Shown: positions 26,906 to 40,461 of the stretch, in pieces
Layout: each line of letters starts with the position of its first letter
Numbering within the stretch: the stretch's first letter is position 1
NCBI RefSeq assembly: GCF_900005765.1
Contig: NC_041690.1
Location: forward strand, 1,922,001-1,986,000
Direction: 5' to 3'
DNA: 64,000 bases
Source of the DNA: Plasmodium relictum
Lineage: Eukaryota; Apicomplexa; Aconoidasida; Haemosporida; Plasmodiidae
Notes under the pieces: generated by a model
What the model saw: only the letters and a program-made list of their open reading frames with translations
Database searches by the model: none
What the model was told of the DNA's origin: nothing
Program-made: the position numbers and the translations under genes

Positions 26906-29900
26906 ATGAAAAAAAGTAAACTTATAATATTAAAAAACAATGATCCACTAAAAAAAAAAAGAAATTTTTGTTTTTTTCTTTCATTGAGAAAATATAATCC
27001 GAAAATAATAAATAAAGAAAATGATGATAATAGCATTAAAAGAGAATATGACATATTCAAATATTTTGATGGTAACAAAAATATTATAAAAACAACTAGT
27101 TATATATTAAAAGAGCATTTAAACGATTTTATATTTATAAAACAACAGGGTAATTTCTATAACTATTTCTATAATTCATACCCATTTATTATAAATAGAT
27201 ATGTTAATTATATAAAAGAGAATTATGTAATAGAAAAAAATGAAAATAATGAAAAAAAAAAAAGAAATAATAAAGTGGAAAACAATAATATAGAAAATAC
27301 TAATTATTTGTTTTTGTTTCATTATTATAATAAAAATACAAAAGATGGAATGGAAAGAAAAGAGTTTTTAAATTTTGTTAACAAAAGTATAAATTTCCAC
27401 AATAATACTACAAAATTTTTGAAATGTTTAAAAGAAAATATATATATGAATAGAAAAATTAACAAAAATGAAGATATAAAATTGAATTTAGTTTTTGAAA
27501 ATATAATTGATAAAATCAATGAAACAAATGATATAAATAAAAAAATAGAAATTTTGCTATACTTAGCAAATATATGCAATGAAAATTCATCTCCTATTAT
27601 ATATTCAAATATTAAAAAATATATACAGGAAATCTATGATAGTCTAATAAAAAAAACGAAAAAAGGTGTCGTAGAACATTATTTAATTTTTCTATTATAT
27701 AAAGAATTTCTATCCTCTAAAAATGAAAAATATATAAATATGGATATAAAAAATTATTTATCAGAAGAAATTTCTTTTTATAATTATTTAAAAAATGAAA
27801 ATATAAATATTTTTTTATTAAGTTTAATATATCGTGATTTATCTTTTTTAAATAACTATGAATTGAAATATGTTTTAATGAATTTAGTACTTTCAAAAAT
27901 TAAAAATTGCGATTTCCTTACTAATTTAGATACACATAATAATAATGTACTCTTTAGAAATAAAAATAATAATTTAAATAATTCACTTTTAACATTTTTC
28001 TCTAGTTCGTTATTAAGAAATAATTTTTTTTCTTTTTTAAAGGATTATGATTACATAGACTACTCTGGTGTTATAAATTATTCAAAAGATTTGAATATAA
28101 ATGATTTAAATAATTACATATGCCATAACTTATTAACTGCTCTCATTCAATTTAAGCACTCACAGAGTAAATATTATGATATGATCAAGTTATATAAGAA
28201 AAAATACTTTCTAGATAATGAAAAAAATGCAATATTATTTAATTATATTTTCAAATTAAAAGAAAATACTGATTATATGAATGAATTTATTATGAATAAT
28301 ATTATGTTTTTTACAAAGTATTTCATTAAAAATAAAAGTTCCTTTTCTAATAATTTATACTTTAATATACTAAAAGTTTATTGTGATTTCCTGAGTACTA
28401 TTAAGGATTCAGAAAATTATGATCTAAAAAAGAAGAATAGCTTAATTAATGACTCAAAAAAAATTATAAATTATTGTATAAATGAAATATATTATAATAT
28501 TAACTCATATACACTTAAAGAGTTTTCTTCCTTTATTTATTTAATTAAAAAATTACCAGCAAATTTCAGTTTTGAATTAAAAAGTGAGGCAAATTATAGT
28601 AATAAAATAAAAAACATATTTTATAAAGATAAAAAAAAGGAAAGTTTACTTATTTCAAATATTTTGCATTTTAATATTGATGGAATAAATAAAACAACTA
28701 TCAAAGATACTAATGAAAAAAACATTTTACATGAACATATCAAATTAAGTAATAATAACTCAAACGAAGTATATAATAATACAGTAAATAATTCTGAAGA
28801 CAAATTAAATAAAAGTATGCTTGAAAGAAAAGGAGAAGATATTGAAATAATTGAAAAAATATCTTCTAATATTTCTAAAGAAAATAATAAACAGAAAAAG
28901 GAAGAATCAGAAAGTAGCAAGCATGATAGCTATCTATATACTTTAGGTAAGGATAATTTAAAAACTAAGAAGAATGTAACTATAATAAATAAAAAAGATT
29001 TTGTTATTTTAGTCTCTTTGTCTATTTTTGATGAAATGAATGAAGATTTTGTGTTGAAAATAAAGGAAAAAGAATTACATTTAATGAAAGAAAAAGACAA
29101 ATATAATATATATGAATATATTTATGAAAATCATTATAATCATTTTTTGAATAATTCTTCATCATATATAGAACATATAAATGAAAAATTTGATGAAATA
29201 ACAAAAGAAAAAATTATAAATTATTTTGTTTTATTTACACATATAAGTAAATTAGATATATACGAATTGTGTTTATTAATTAATACCATGAATGAAATAA
29301 ATAAATTTCAGAAGTTTGTTGATTTTTTTATCTCTAAACATATAGAAAATATATTATACCAAGAATTTAAAGATGATCATATTAACAATAAAGAAATAAA
29401 ATTTAATTATGAGTTTAGTGAAAATTATTTAGATAATTATATATCAAAGATAAATGAAAAAAAAGAAAAATTAGAAAATTTTCAAAATGCAATTGAAAAT
29501 AAAAATAGTAATACTAATGCAAAAACTCAAAAACATTTTGATGAAATTAATTTAAGTATACATACACCATATTCCTCTAATTTTGAAAAATATTATTATG
29601 AATATGATATTCTTACAAGCACAATAAATTTATTTTTAACATTAGATGAAAACAGTATAACAAAACATACTATTGCTAAATATTTAAAGGATATCGATTA
29701 TAATAAAGTAAATATTTTAAAAGTTGATTTTGATAATTTTTTTTTAAAAAACAATCATAAACAAAAAGTGAGAAAAGACGATAAAACTTATTTATTTAAT
29801 GAAAACTTAGAAGAGAGAATGAAAAGTGAAAATTTCAATGATTCATTTTATCTTGATTATAAACTTCTATTTATTAATTCGGATAGTAGTAATATAACGA

Positions 29901-31758
29901 GAAACGGTGTTAATGATAAAAATAATAGTACTTATATAGAAGAGGAGAAAATTTTAGGTACTACATTAAATAATGTTATAATTTATAACATATTAGAAAA
30001 TAGATTAAAATATGATACTAATTTAAAGAATCATTTTTTACATAAACAAAATTACGAAAAAGAACAAATAAAACATTTTTATGAAAAAGAAATGTTAACT
30101 TTAAATAATATATTAAGTTTAATGAATTACGTTAATCAAATTAATAATGATATGAAATACATGAATTTACTAACTTTAATCTTAAAAAATATAATTCTTT
30201 GTAAAGATGAAATAGTAGAAATAAAAACATATAGAGAATTAACTACTTTTTTGTTGAATATAAAAAATTTTTATCAAAAAATGTATATACAATCTCAATA
30301 CTCTTATTTAAATATGCTGCTAATGTATTATGTAAAAAGTATTCAAACATTCATACCTTTTTTTTATTTTTCTGATTACTTAAAAATTATGCAAGTATAT
30401 ATAAAATATGATATAGCAGGGAATTATTTAAAATATTTAGTTATTTTAAATAATGAATTTAATAAAATGAACATTAAAAATATAAATTTCTACTATGTTC
30501 ACATAATATTGTATTTATATTTAAAATTAAATTACATAAATGAAAAATTTTTATCTAATTTATTGCATTATTATATTAATTCATTATATCAAAGAATAAA
30601 TAGTCTTGATATAACAATTATTGAAAATTTAATTAAAACAAATGAGTTATTAATTTCTTTATGCATTAAAAATAAAGATATAATTAATTTTAATTACATG
30701 CTAATACAAAAATTTGGAAACTTTTCAAACGAATTCAAGTTAGATGATCTAGATAAGTCAGAAGATAAAGATATTAATTCACTTAATAAAAATAACTCCA
30801 ATGTAAAATTTTCAGCAAATACTATTTTTAATAAACAGTTTATAAGTAACAGTGATTCATGTAATACTGAATTTAATGAAAATATAGTAGAAAACTTATC
30901 TAACAATGAATACAATACTAATTTATTAATAAAAAAAAATAATGATAACACGATAAAAAATAATATAGGTATATTACATAATCAAACAAATTGCGAAAAA
31001 ATTGATGACGAAAACTTTATAAAATATAAAAAAAATTACAATGATAAACATAATATATCTAACTATGTAAACAAAAATATAAGCAAAAACATTGAAAACA
31101 GCATAGTTGCACAGAACTTTAAATTATCATTTATTCAAAAGTTAAATATAATATATTTTCTATTTAAATTTAGTTTTTATAATGATTTAATAAAATTATA
31201 TTATTTACAGTTAATAAATGAATGTATGAACAATAAAAACACTAATATAAGCGATGAAGATTATTGTAGATTATATGAAATATATGTGCATGTTATCCTA
31301 AATTTTTATTTTATTTCTTTTAATAAAAATAATAAATATATAAATTTTATTTTAAGTAATTTACCTTGCTATTATTGGTATAAAAGAGAAGAAGAAAAAT
31401 TAAATTTATTTGTTTCATCCAAACACTATAATGATATTAATAACATTCTGAAATTATTAAATTTAAATTTTCTTACTCCAACCTTAACTGAAATTTATTT
31501 TATACACTTTTTTAACGATATAAATAAGACAAACTATTCTCTTCAAATACCTCAAAAATTTTTATGCATTTATCAAAAATATAATTTAGTCATTGATGAT
31601 ATAAAAAATAAAAATATCGCAATTTTATGTATTCCTGAAGAACATGAATTACGGTTAGTACTTAGATTTAAAAAAAAAAAAAAAAAAACTAAATTTTAAA
31701 TATATTGTTAAAATGATTTTAATATTTATAATTTTCTTTTAATATAATATTATTATAT

Positions 31759-31792
<34 letters not shown>

Positions 31793-32137
31793 TTAGATAT
31801 AGCAATAATGATAAAAAAGTTTTGGTAAATGAGAGTAATTATATTTTTGAAAATATCAAAAAGACATATGCAACATCTTTGTTATTCTTAAGTGAAGTAA
31901 TAAACATTAAAGAATATATATTTTTAAATTAATATTTTTATATAATTTTATAACAATACTATACTTTTATATTCCTCATTATATACATATAGAAAATTAA
32001 ATTTTTGATTCCAAAATATTGAATTTAAAATATTAATTTTTTCATTTTCTTTCTTTTTTTTTTAGTGGAAAAATATGAATATAGAAGAAAAATGTGATTA
32101 TATCATGCGTATTTTGCATTCAGCAGTAAATAATTAA
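26906..32137 (+). CDS. Large helical protein with possible C-terminal RAP domain
   Basis: Exons 26906-31653, 31797-31896 and 32066-32137 give 1639 residues; both introns are GT-AG and in frame. The N-terminus is basic with few acidic residues (KKSKL, LRKYNPK), compatible with organelle targeting. The bulk is alternating hydrophobic helices and Asn/Lys-rich inserts, reminiscent of helical-repeat RNA-binding proteins. The spliced C-terminus (NIKKTYATSLLFLSEWKNM followed by EEKCDYIMRIL) resembles the end of a RAP domain, where a hydrophobic strand precedes a conserved EW and a final helix that starts with Glu-Lys. RAP proteins are expanded in apicomplexans and act in mitochondrial or apicoplast RNA handling, including fragmented mitochondrial rRNA. 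The RAP call rests on about 60 residues; the gene itself is certain. Confidence 0.8.
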
Positions 32138-32259
32138 AATGAAATTTTCTTGTCATTGATTCATGATATATTTTCGAAAATCTACAAAAATGTTATAAAT
32201 AAATACATTTATTTCTTTATATATATATATTTTTTGAATTATATATGATAACATTAATT

Positions 32260-32410
32260 TTATTTATGAAATTTTATACATTCTACGGCATTTTCATGTT
32301 TTATTTTTTTCTGTTTATTTATTTTTTCCATTTCTTCTTGTTCCTTTTTAAAACCACCTTCAAAAAAAGCTTCAACACACCTACATTTTTTTAATCATTT
32401 TACGTAATTC

Positions 32411-32470
<60 letters not shown>

Positions 32471-33666
32471 AATTATTTTTATTGTTAATTTGAACCTTCT
32501 TTCTTCTTTTTTAATTGGTTTATAATCAAGAAAAGTTAATATCTTTAGTTTATGAATAAATAATTTTCTATAATTTTTGTATTTCATTAACTAAAAAAAA
32601 AAAAAAAAGTGATTAAAATAAATATGATAACAAATAATTATTATATAATTAATAGGCATCAATAACAAGTTTTTTTATTTCAAAGAAAAATATTTTATTT
32701 TATTAATATATAAGTGAAAAGAAATTCTTTAAATCGTTGCACATTAAAATATCATTACATAATGAATTACAATGTTTTTAAAATTGTTGTATATATATTA
32801 TATAGGTATATGATTACTATTGGATTATTCATTAAATATAAAATTGATAAATTATTTAAATGAACTAAATTTTCTAAAATGTCTTCATTTATTTGATTAT
32901 TGCTTAGATTTAAAATAGATAAATTTTTGTTTTTTTGTAAATTTGCAATATTAGAAAAACCTTTACTTCCTATACAATTGTTACTTAAATTTAAATCTTC
33001 TAAATAAATTAAATTATCTACAAAGAAAAAAGAAGAAATAAAGATAAAATAAAAATAATAGATATTCTATATTTGTTTCTAAACAGTTTAAAAAAAAAAA
33101 TATTACCTAGATTTTCTATTTCATATATGTTGTTATCTTCTAAATTTAATATTCTTAGTTTTTTTAAAGAATCCAAGTTTTCAATTTTGGAAATTTTATT
33201 ACAATTAAGATATCTTTAAAAAAAATTTTAGTAAGAAAATGAATATAAAATGTGTTTATAATTATATATTTTCTTTTATTTAAATTATGCATGAATGTAA
33301 ATTTTCTTATGATATAATTTCACTTTTCATTTTGTTTAGTCTATATAAGTTTCTTTATACTAACAATGCAATTAAATTTGTACAACAATCGAGTCCATTT
33401 ATGTATTCTAAAGCTAAAAACAATACATATTTTTAAATATATATATATATATATATTTTATATAATTATTTTTTTTTCTTTTTTTTTTATAAACCATTGT
33501 TATTCAAATATAACGTTTTTAAATTTTGCAAATTTTGCAATTGTTCTATCCTTCTATATAGTTTGTTATTTAAATAAAGAACATCATTTAATTCAATAAC
33601 AGAATAGTATACTTCATTTTTTTCTATGACTCTTTTAATTTCTTTGTTACTTAAAATATATTCCAT
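32260..33666 (-). CDS. DNAAF1: DNAAF1/LRRC50 (ODA7)-like leucine-rich repeat protein
   Basis: Six exons (minus): 33666-33495, 33413-33365, 33213-33107, 33017-32818, 32590-32496, 32380-32260; 247 residues, every junction in phase. The N-terminal LNDVLYLNNKLYRRIEQL matches the start of DNAAF1 (LYLH.KG..+IENL). Five to six SDS22-type LRRs follow (LYLNNNAL, LYLNCNKI, LNLEDNNI, LNLSNNCI, LNLSNNQI), then the LRR cap NYRKLFIHKLKILTFLD with DxKPIKKEERR and EAFFEGG, hallmark of this family. DNAAF1 promotes cytoplasmic preassembly of axonemal dynein arms; in Plasmodium the only axoneme is in the male gamete. The protein is much shorter than animal DNAAF1, ending soon after the cap helix. The stop lies only 122 bp from the end of the converging neighbour. 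Confidence 0.85.
32419..32464. repeat. (AT)23 microsatellite in a DNAAF1 intron
   Basis: A pure AT tract lies inside the last intron (32381-32495) of the minus-strand LRR gene and makes up about 40 percent of it. Confidence 0.9.
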
Positions 33667-34166
33667 TATATATATTTTTTTAATATATATATAGTAGAAT
33701 GCTTTTTTTTACTTTTTAATTATTTTAATAAGAGTTTATAAAAAATAATACATTAAAACAAATTAGACGAAATTAATATAAATATAAAAAAATGTTTTAC
33801 ATTATTAAAATTAATAATAATAAATATATGAATATACACTTTTAAAGAAAATAATTTTATTAAAAATATATATATTTCTAAATATATATGTTTATATATA
33901 TAAAGGAGAGAAATAATATAATAAAAAAAAAAAAAATTTGAACTTTTTTTATATAAATCCAAAATATAAAAGGCTAATATAGTTTACAAAATTTATGTGT
34001 AATCTCTTTAAATTATTAAAAACAAATATAAAAATAAAAAGTCTAAGATTTTTTACTTTTGCACACATCATATACATATAATATGTGTGTACCTAAAAAT
34101 AATAGCTGAATCAATTTACATTATTTCTAGAAATCATTTTCAAAAAAAAAAAAAAAAATACTTTTA
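33667..34166. other. Intergenic region, tandem minus-strand genes
   Basis: Half a kilobase of A/T-rich sequence with no exon-like composition. It should contain the promoter and 5' UTR of the DNAAF1-like gene and the 3' UTR of the cytidylyltransferase gene. Confidence 0.55.
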
Positions 34167-36031
34167 TTATGTTAAAACATATGAGTTACTAACTTTCCAT
34201 ATATTTTCTTCTTTTTTACTCCTAAACAGGAAAATAAAATAAAAAAATTATAAATAAGTAAAAAAATTTATAAAATTACAGATATATATAAATATATTTA
34301 ATTATAAAATACATATAGTGAAGTAATACATGCAATAATTATACCTTTTATACATGTTATTCATTAAATATTTTTTGTTTTTTTTAATTCTTTCAATAAT
34401 TTCAAAAGTTGTGATACTCTAAAAATAAAAAAATTATAAAAATATATTTAATACATATATATTTATGTGCTTATATATTTATTTTCACTTCATATATTTT
34501 TTTTTCTATTAACAATACAGAAATATATGTTTTATTTATTTCTTTCTATTCTTACTGATTGTGATGATAATTCCTTGTATATATTTAGTTTTTTTGGTAC
34601 AGCATATGGATCAATTTCATTATTAGAATAAATATAATCAACAATAGTTCCCCTAACAACCACATCAATATGAAAACGTTTTATAAAACTTTCTGTAATT
34701 ACCCAAGGAGCACCTATAACTACGTCATCAACAACTCTCATAGACAACACATTTAGAGTTCTTTCTAGTAAAGAAACTACTGGAAAGTATTTTCCTTTCA
34801 TTTTTCTAACAACATCGTCATCATGCATTCCTACTAATAAAAAATCTCCTAATTTTTTAGCATTTTCTAGAATTTTTAAATGCCCAATATGAAAAATATC
34901 AAAAGATCCATCTACGTAAACTACTTTGTTTCTCTTTTTTTTTTCGTTATTATCTATAAATTGATATAATAAAGATGTAGTTAAGTAACATCTATTTCTA
35001 TTTAAAATATGTTTTGGACTTAATATATTTTCACAAGATCTTATTTTAGTATCTTCCTCTTCCATATTATTATTTTTTTCTTCTATGTTAATTGAATCTG
35101 AATTTTTTTTATTAAGATTATTTTTTTCTTTATTCGCAGAATTCGTATTTTTATAATTATGGTCACTAGTATTATTAATATTACATGTGGATATTGTATT
35201 AGAATCATTAACATTGTTTTTATCTTTAATTTCGTTTAATAAAGTATTATTTGTATCACTACATGTAGTTTTATTACTATTAACTGCTTGTAATAAATGG
35301 TTAATTATAGTAGTACTTGATATCCCATAACTTCTTTCAAAAATTTTTAATTTATTATTTTTTTTTACTTCTTCATAGCAACATTTCCCGTTACGATCAC
35401 ATACTAAATCACTTCCGTGAGCAGCATAATCGCAATTATATTTTTCTAACAATTCCATATTTACATTATATTTTGTTCCTATAATAACTTCATCAACCCA
35501 CTTGCATCCTCCTATCAATGCACCTCTTTCTTCTTGTGTATAAATTGGCATGACTCCTTTTGATTTCAAAGCATCATCATCTGAATTGATTCCTACCACT
35601 ACAATATCTCCTAACTTTTTTGCTTGCCTCATAGCATTAAAATGACCAGAATGTGATAAATCAAATATACCATCTACATATATCCTTGTGACTTTATTTT
35701 TTTCATGTGTTGAAATGTTAGATTCTATTTCAAAATCATTTATCTCTTCAGAATTATTAGAAAAAGAACTATTCATATCTTTCAAGTCTTCATAAAGAGT
35801 AGTATCATCGTTTTTTTTTTCTATTTCTTTATCGTTACAACATTTACATATGTGATTTAACTCATTTAAAAATACTTGAAATATTTCATCATTTTCTTCT
35901 ATTTCATTTTGCTCACATAATTCTTCTATATATTCTAATTTATTATTCTTCCTTATACTTTTTAATAAACCAAGAATATTTTTCAAATAATCATGATTAT
36001 AAATAGTATCAACTAAAAATTGGTTTTTCAT
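34167..36031 (-). CDS. ECT: Ethanolamine-phosphate cytidylyltransferase (ECT)
   Basis: Converts CTP and phosphoethanolamine to CDP-ethanolamine, the rate-setting step of the Kennedy route to phosphatidylethanolamine. Exons (minus) 36031-34556, 34418-34345 and 34221-34167 give 534 residues. Two cytidylyltransferase domains are seen: domain 1 with VDGIFDLSHSGH and, later, RSYGISSTT; domain 2 with VDGSFDIFHIGH and the tail SSQSSITTFEIIERI. Both contain the CTP-binding HxGH. The first splice completes the second-domain substrate loop and final helix, which would otherwise be lost at an in-frame stop (34532). The inter-domain linker is a long Asn/Lys-rich stretch (~residues 245-345), a typical Plasmodium insert, and there is an acidic N-terminal extension of about 115 residues. 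Confidence 0.93.
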
Positions 36032-38181
36032 TATATATAATTTTTATTTTATTTATTCCTTTTTTTCTTCTCTTTTTTTTTTTTCTTTTTGTCTTTCCTT
36101 AAATTAGTAATAATATACAAGTACATAAAAGAATGCGGTAATTTTCAAATTCTTATATATAATAGAAATAAACAAAAAACAAAGAAAAAAAAATATTAAT
36201 TTTTTAATTTCTTTATTGTAGTTTATATAAATTATAAAAACTTTTCTATATATATATATATATTAAAAGCATATGCAATTAGTTAATACTTTTTATCTAT
36301 ACGTTACATCTATTTTATTTAAAAAAAAATTATAACAAATCAAATAATAGTATGGAGAGAAAAATAATAATGCTAATATAAAATTAAATAATAATTATAT
36401 AAAGTAAAATAAATAAATATATATGTATATATATATATATATACCAAAAAAAAAAAAAAAAAAAAAAATTAAATATATTGTAAAAACAAAATATTACTCG
36501 ATTTATGATATATTAAACTTAAATATTTATATTAATATAATTATTTTCATAAAAATATATTATAAATACATATATATCTTGTATATTTACATTGCTTTCT
36601 AATAATATAAAGAAAAATATCCATATGCATATACAAATAATTCATTTCTTTTCCTTTTTTTTTTAATTTGAAATGATTTTTATTTATGTTATGAAACGGT
36701 AATTTCTTAAATTTATATATTCAAAAAATATTTCTAGTTTTGCAATGAATATCAAAACATAAATCTTTAAAAAAAGTATTATATTATATAATGTTTTTAT
36801 TATACTTTCATTTATAATTTTTTTCATTAAATTTCTCATTAATTATATACCCATTTATGTTAAAGATTTCAAACAAATTTTTAATTCTAAGAAAAAAATA
36901 TAAAATTTTATATAAATACTATATATATATACATTACATAATTGTGTACTTAATTTTTGCATTAAAAAAATGAAAAATAGAAATATTATTAAATAAAAAT
37001 ATTTATATTTTAACTTTTAAAAATTATATAATTTTAATTAACAAAACAAAATTTGTTCAAAGTTATATTTAAAAAAAAAAATTTTTTTTATAATAAAAAT
37101 CAAAACATATACAAAAATGAAAAAAAAAAACTGTTTGAAGTACTAATTTTTTTTAATATTCTTTCAAAAAAACAAAGGTTAAGTCTTTAAAATTATTTGT
37201 TAATGCACTAATTTTATTCAAAATTCAATATAAAAGAAAAAAACATATATATTTCTTATTTCAATAGATTTGTTTAGTAATTATGTAATTTTTTTATACA
37301 AAAAACGAATAATTTTTTTTTATTATTTTTTTTTTTTTATTTATATGAAGTTATTTTCACTTTTCCCTTTTTTAATAGATTGAAATATTGCAAAAATAGA
37401 TTAAATATTTTTATTAGAGTTAATAACCATTACTTTTTAAATTATAAAATATTATAAAAAGGAAAAATTACAACTAATTGTAAAATTTATATATATTAAC
37501 ATAATTAAATTATATCAAAAGGGAAAGTATATATTTAAAACATCTTGGCAAGGTAACATTTCTATATATTTGTTGTTAAGCTACTTTATTTCTTCAAAAT
37601 TATAGATTATATAATTTTTGACTACCATATTTTTTTGTTTAATCTTTTTTTTTTTAATATATGTTTTATTAATAAGATAAAAAAAAAAAATTATGATTTT
37701 ACTTTGAATGCTTTTTTAACTTAGCAGTATGTTAATTAAGAAATTTCATATCTTTTATTAAAGTGCTATATATATATATATATTTTATAATAAAAATTTA
37801 CTAGAAGCAAATCCTTTTTTTTTGATTTCCATAAAAATATATTTATATATTAATAAACTAGAATTGTCTCATAATATTTTAATTATTATTCATATAAATT
37901 TCAAATAATAGATTATTTTAACAAACTAAATACTAATTTAATGATATAGCATTCCTAATTTTATATGTTAATATTTTATTTTTAATGAATTATTTAAATA
38001 ACATTATATGTTCTATAAAAATATATTCAAGCATTAATTGTAAATGTAAGGTTTACAAATTAACAAACAAAACAATTTTCAAAATATTTTATGTTTTTTA
38101 ATTATTCAAAAAAAGTGAAAAGTGTATAAGAATATGTAACATCATTATATATATATATATATAAAGGTAACAATGTTTCAA
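36032..38181. other. Long noncoding stretch upstream of ECT
   Basis: Over 2.1 kb lie between two minus-strand genes. The sequence is uniformly A/T-rich with no strand bias of the kind seen in exons and no open frame worth reporting. It probably contains the promoter and 5' UTR of ECT and the 3' UTR of the secreted-protein gene. A noncoding transcript cannot be excluded. Confidence 0.55.
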
Positions 38182-40230
38182 TTATTCTATTTTTTCCGCA
38201 TGAACAATATCTCCTTTGTTATAATTATAATAATGATCTAATATAAATATATATAAGAAATAATAAAAATATATAAATTTATCTTTTAAAGAAAAAAAAA
38301 TATAAAATGTTACCATCAGATGTAATTGATCCACCTACAGATGTTTTTACTATCTTTAAAAAAGAAAAAAGCAAACATAATATATCATATAAAGGATACG
38401 AAGTTATACAATATTATGCATTAAAAAAATGTTTTTTCAATTCTTAAAAAATTACTATTTTTTTTTTCCTTTTTTTTTCTTTTTTTTGAGTTGAAGAATC
38501 TTCTATATACTTTCCTAAACGAGAAAATTATATATATATATATATATAAACATGCAATTAAATGTATGTATACGTTGTTTTTTTTAAATTTTACCAGCGA
38601 TTAAAAAACCTAACTTATTTATTCTATTTACAGGAGGTTCTAGTATACAAATGGAATAAAAAAAATTTCTTAGAATTGAATAAGATTATTAAAAAATTAA
38701 ATTATATTAATAATAGAAAAGCATATATATCATAATTATAAGAAATAGTATAAGAACTAAAAATATATTTTTACGAGAACAAAGGATGGCTACTTCATTA
38801 AGTTTGCTTTTATTTCCTAACTTTCTATTATAGTTCTTTTATGTTAAATAAAAAATAAAATAATACTTTTTTATATAAGTTCATTAAAGAAATTTTATTT
38901 TTTTTTAATTTTATTTTTAATATATTACTAAAATGATGAATTTACAATTATAAATTTTATTGCATCTATGTTGAGAAGTTTAAGACAAATTTAACATAAA
39001 ATATATTTAATAAATTCAACATATTTTTATTTATTTTATATTTAAAATTTTTTTTCTTTTTTTTTTTTTGTTTACTCTTCTGCTACTTCTTTTGGTGTAA
39101 TAAATTTAGTAATTTTAATTAAAACGTTTTGTTCATCGCATTCCTAATAAAAAATGAAAAAAATATTTTATATGTATATGCAAATTTTTCTTTTTCTTTT
39201 TTTATTTTAAATGAGGTATACCCCTGTCTTATTTAACTGAATAATACTGTAGTTTTTCATTTGCTCTATAAGAGAAAAAAAAAAAAATAATTAAAAAAGA
39301 CTAATTTAAATGTAAGAATTGTTTCTCTAAGAATTTATATCAAACCTTTTATATGATTATTTTTGATAGCAGTAATCTATATATAAAAAATATACATAAT
39401 TTTGAAAAAAAAAAATTGTAATAAATTTATATAGTATTTAGGAATAGTAACTTTTACGAAGAGCAAATTTTAAATACCCAGTATTTTCTTGGTCGAGTAA
39501 AGATCCAACTTTCTCCTTATAAAGAAATAAAATCAAGCATATAATAATAAAAAAAAAAAAAAGAAATAAATAGTAAAATAAATTACTGAAGTAAAATTGT
39601 GTATATTTAATAAGCTGTGAATACTATTTAAAGTTTTAATTTACATTTATTTTCTTTTTTTTTTATAAAAAACCTGAGCAAACCCAATTTGCTCCTGTAT
39701 TTTTTAGTGGTTTATCATTTTCATAAAAAATAGAATTTCTTAATTTCCTTTTTGGAGAGTAAGAAATAAAATCACAATTTTTTTTTGATTCACATATATC
39801 TAATACTTTACTTAAATTAAATAATTTATCCTATAAATTTTTTTTTATTTAGCGTTATTAAATATATGCTATCATATATAATTTTTTTTTTATAACATAA
39901 TGAGAATAACAAAAATATTCTTACAGTATTTTGTGCTAAGATTAAATTATTCCTTTCACAATACTGTAAAATGAATATATGCAAAAGAATTTTTTTTATA
40001 TATATTAAAAAAATTTAATATAAAATTTTCCTAAAGCTTCAAAATTACAATAGGTTAATTCTGAAGTTTTTTAATTATTTTTATGAAATTTTAATACAAC
40101 TGTACTTTTTGTGAATTTTTTAAGAAAAGAAAACTTTGCATGTATTCTTTGATTTCTTCTTCAAGCGCATTTTTATTTATATCTAAATTCCTTACATTTT
40201 CTTTAAAAGAAAAATTATTTTATATTTTAA

Positions 40231-40264
<34 letters not shown>

Positions 40265-40461
40265 ATTATAAATTTATATGTTTTTTTTTTTTTTTATAAC
40301 GAAATGTTAAAAAATTTTAATATAAATATTATGTAAAATTCTTTTTGATAACATAATTGTGTAAAAATAGTTCAAAATGGTTCTAGCGCATATAATATTT
40401 GTAACTTACCTAAAACATTAGTTGTAAAAATTATACAAATAAAAAAAAAATTTTTTTTCAT
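38182..40461 (-). CDS. Secreted six-cysteine protein of unknown function, 13 exons
   Basis: Exons (minus): 40461-40410, 40200-40106, 39963-39925, 39830-39674, 39515-39478, 39376-39346, 39265-39222, 39143-39076, 38824-38775, 38639-38595, 38514-38456, 38353-38314, 38237-38182; 774 nt, 257 residues, all phases consistent. The first exon encodes a signal peptide (MKKNFFFICIIFTTNVLG). The mature part has exactly six cysteines (contexts YCER, DICES, KNCDF, WVCSG, GECDE, ILCSQ) and conserved-looking aromatic stretches such as NTGANWVCSG and ESWIFTRPRKYW. It ends with a Lys-rich run, then GGSITSDD and KGDIVHAEKIE. No membrane anchor is visible, so the product should be secreted or vesicular. I do not recognise the family. 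Least certain are the 39478 donor, chosen because other phases hit stops, and the 39076/38824 junction. Confidence 0.65.

Noticed and set aside
33366-33599. 77-codon plus-strand ORF
   Set aside because: It lies antisense to the first exons of the DNAAF1-like gene, whose LRR motifs settle the strand.
38182-39022. Separate small gene starting MLNLLNIFY at 39022 (minus)
   Set aside because: It would leave only about 55 bp to the preceding stop. A GTAAAC donor at 39075 joins the upstream exons in phase to the acceptor at 38825, giving one continuous protein.
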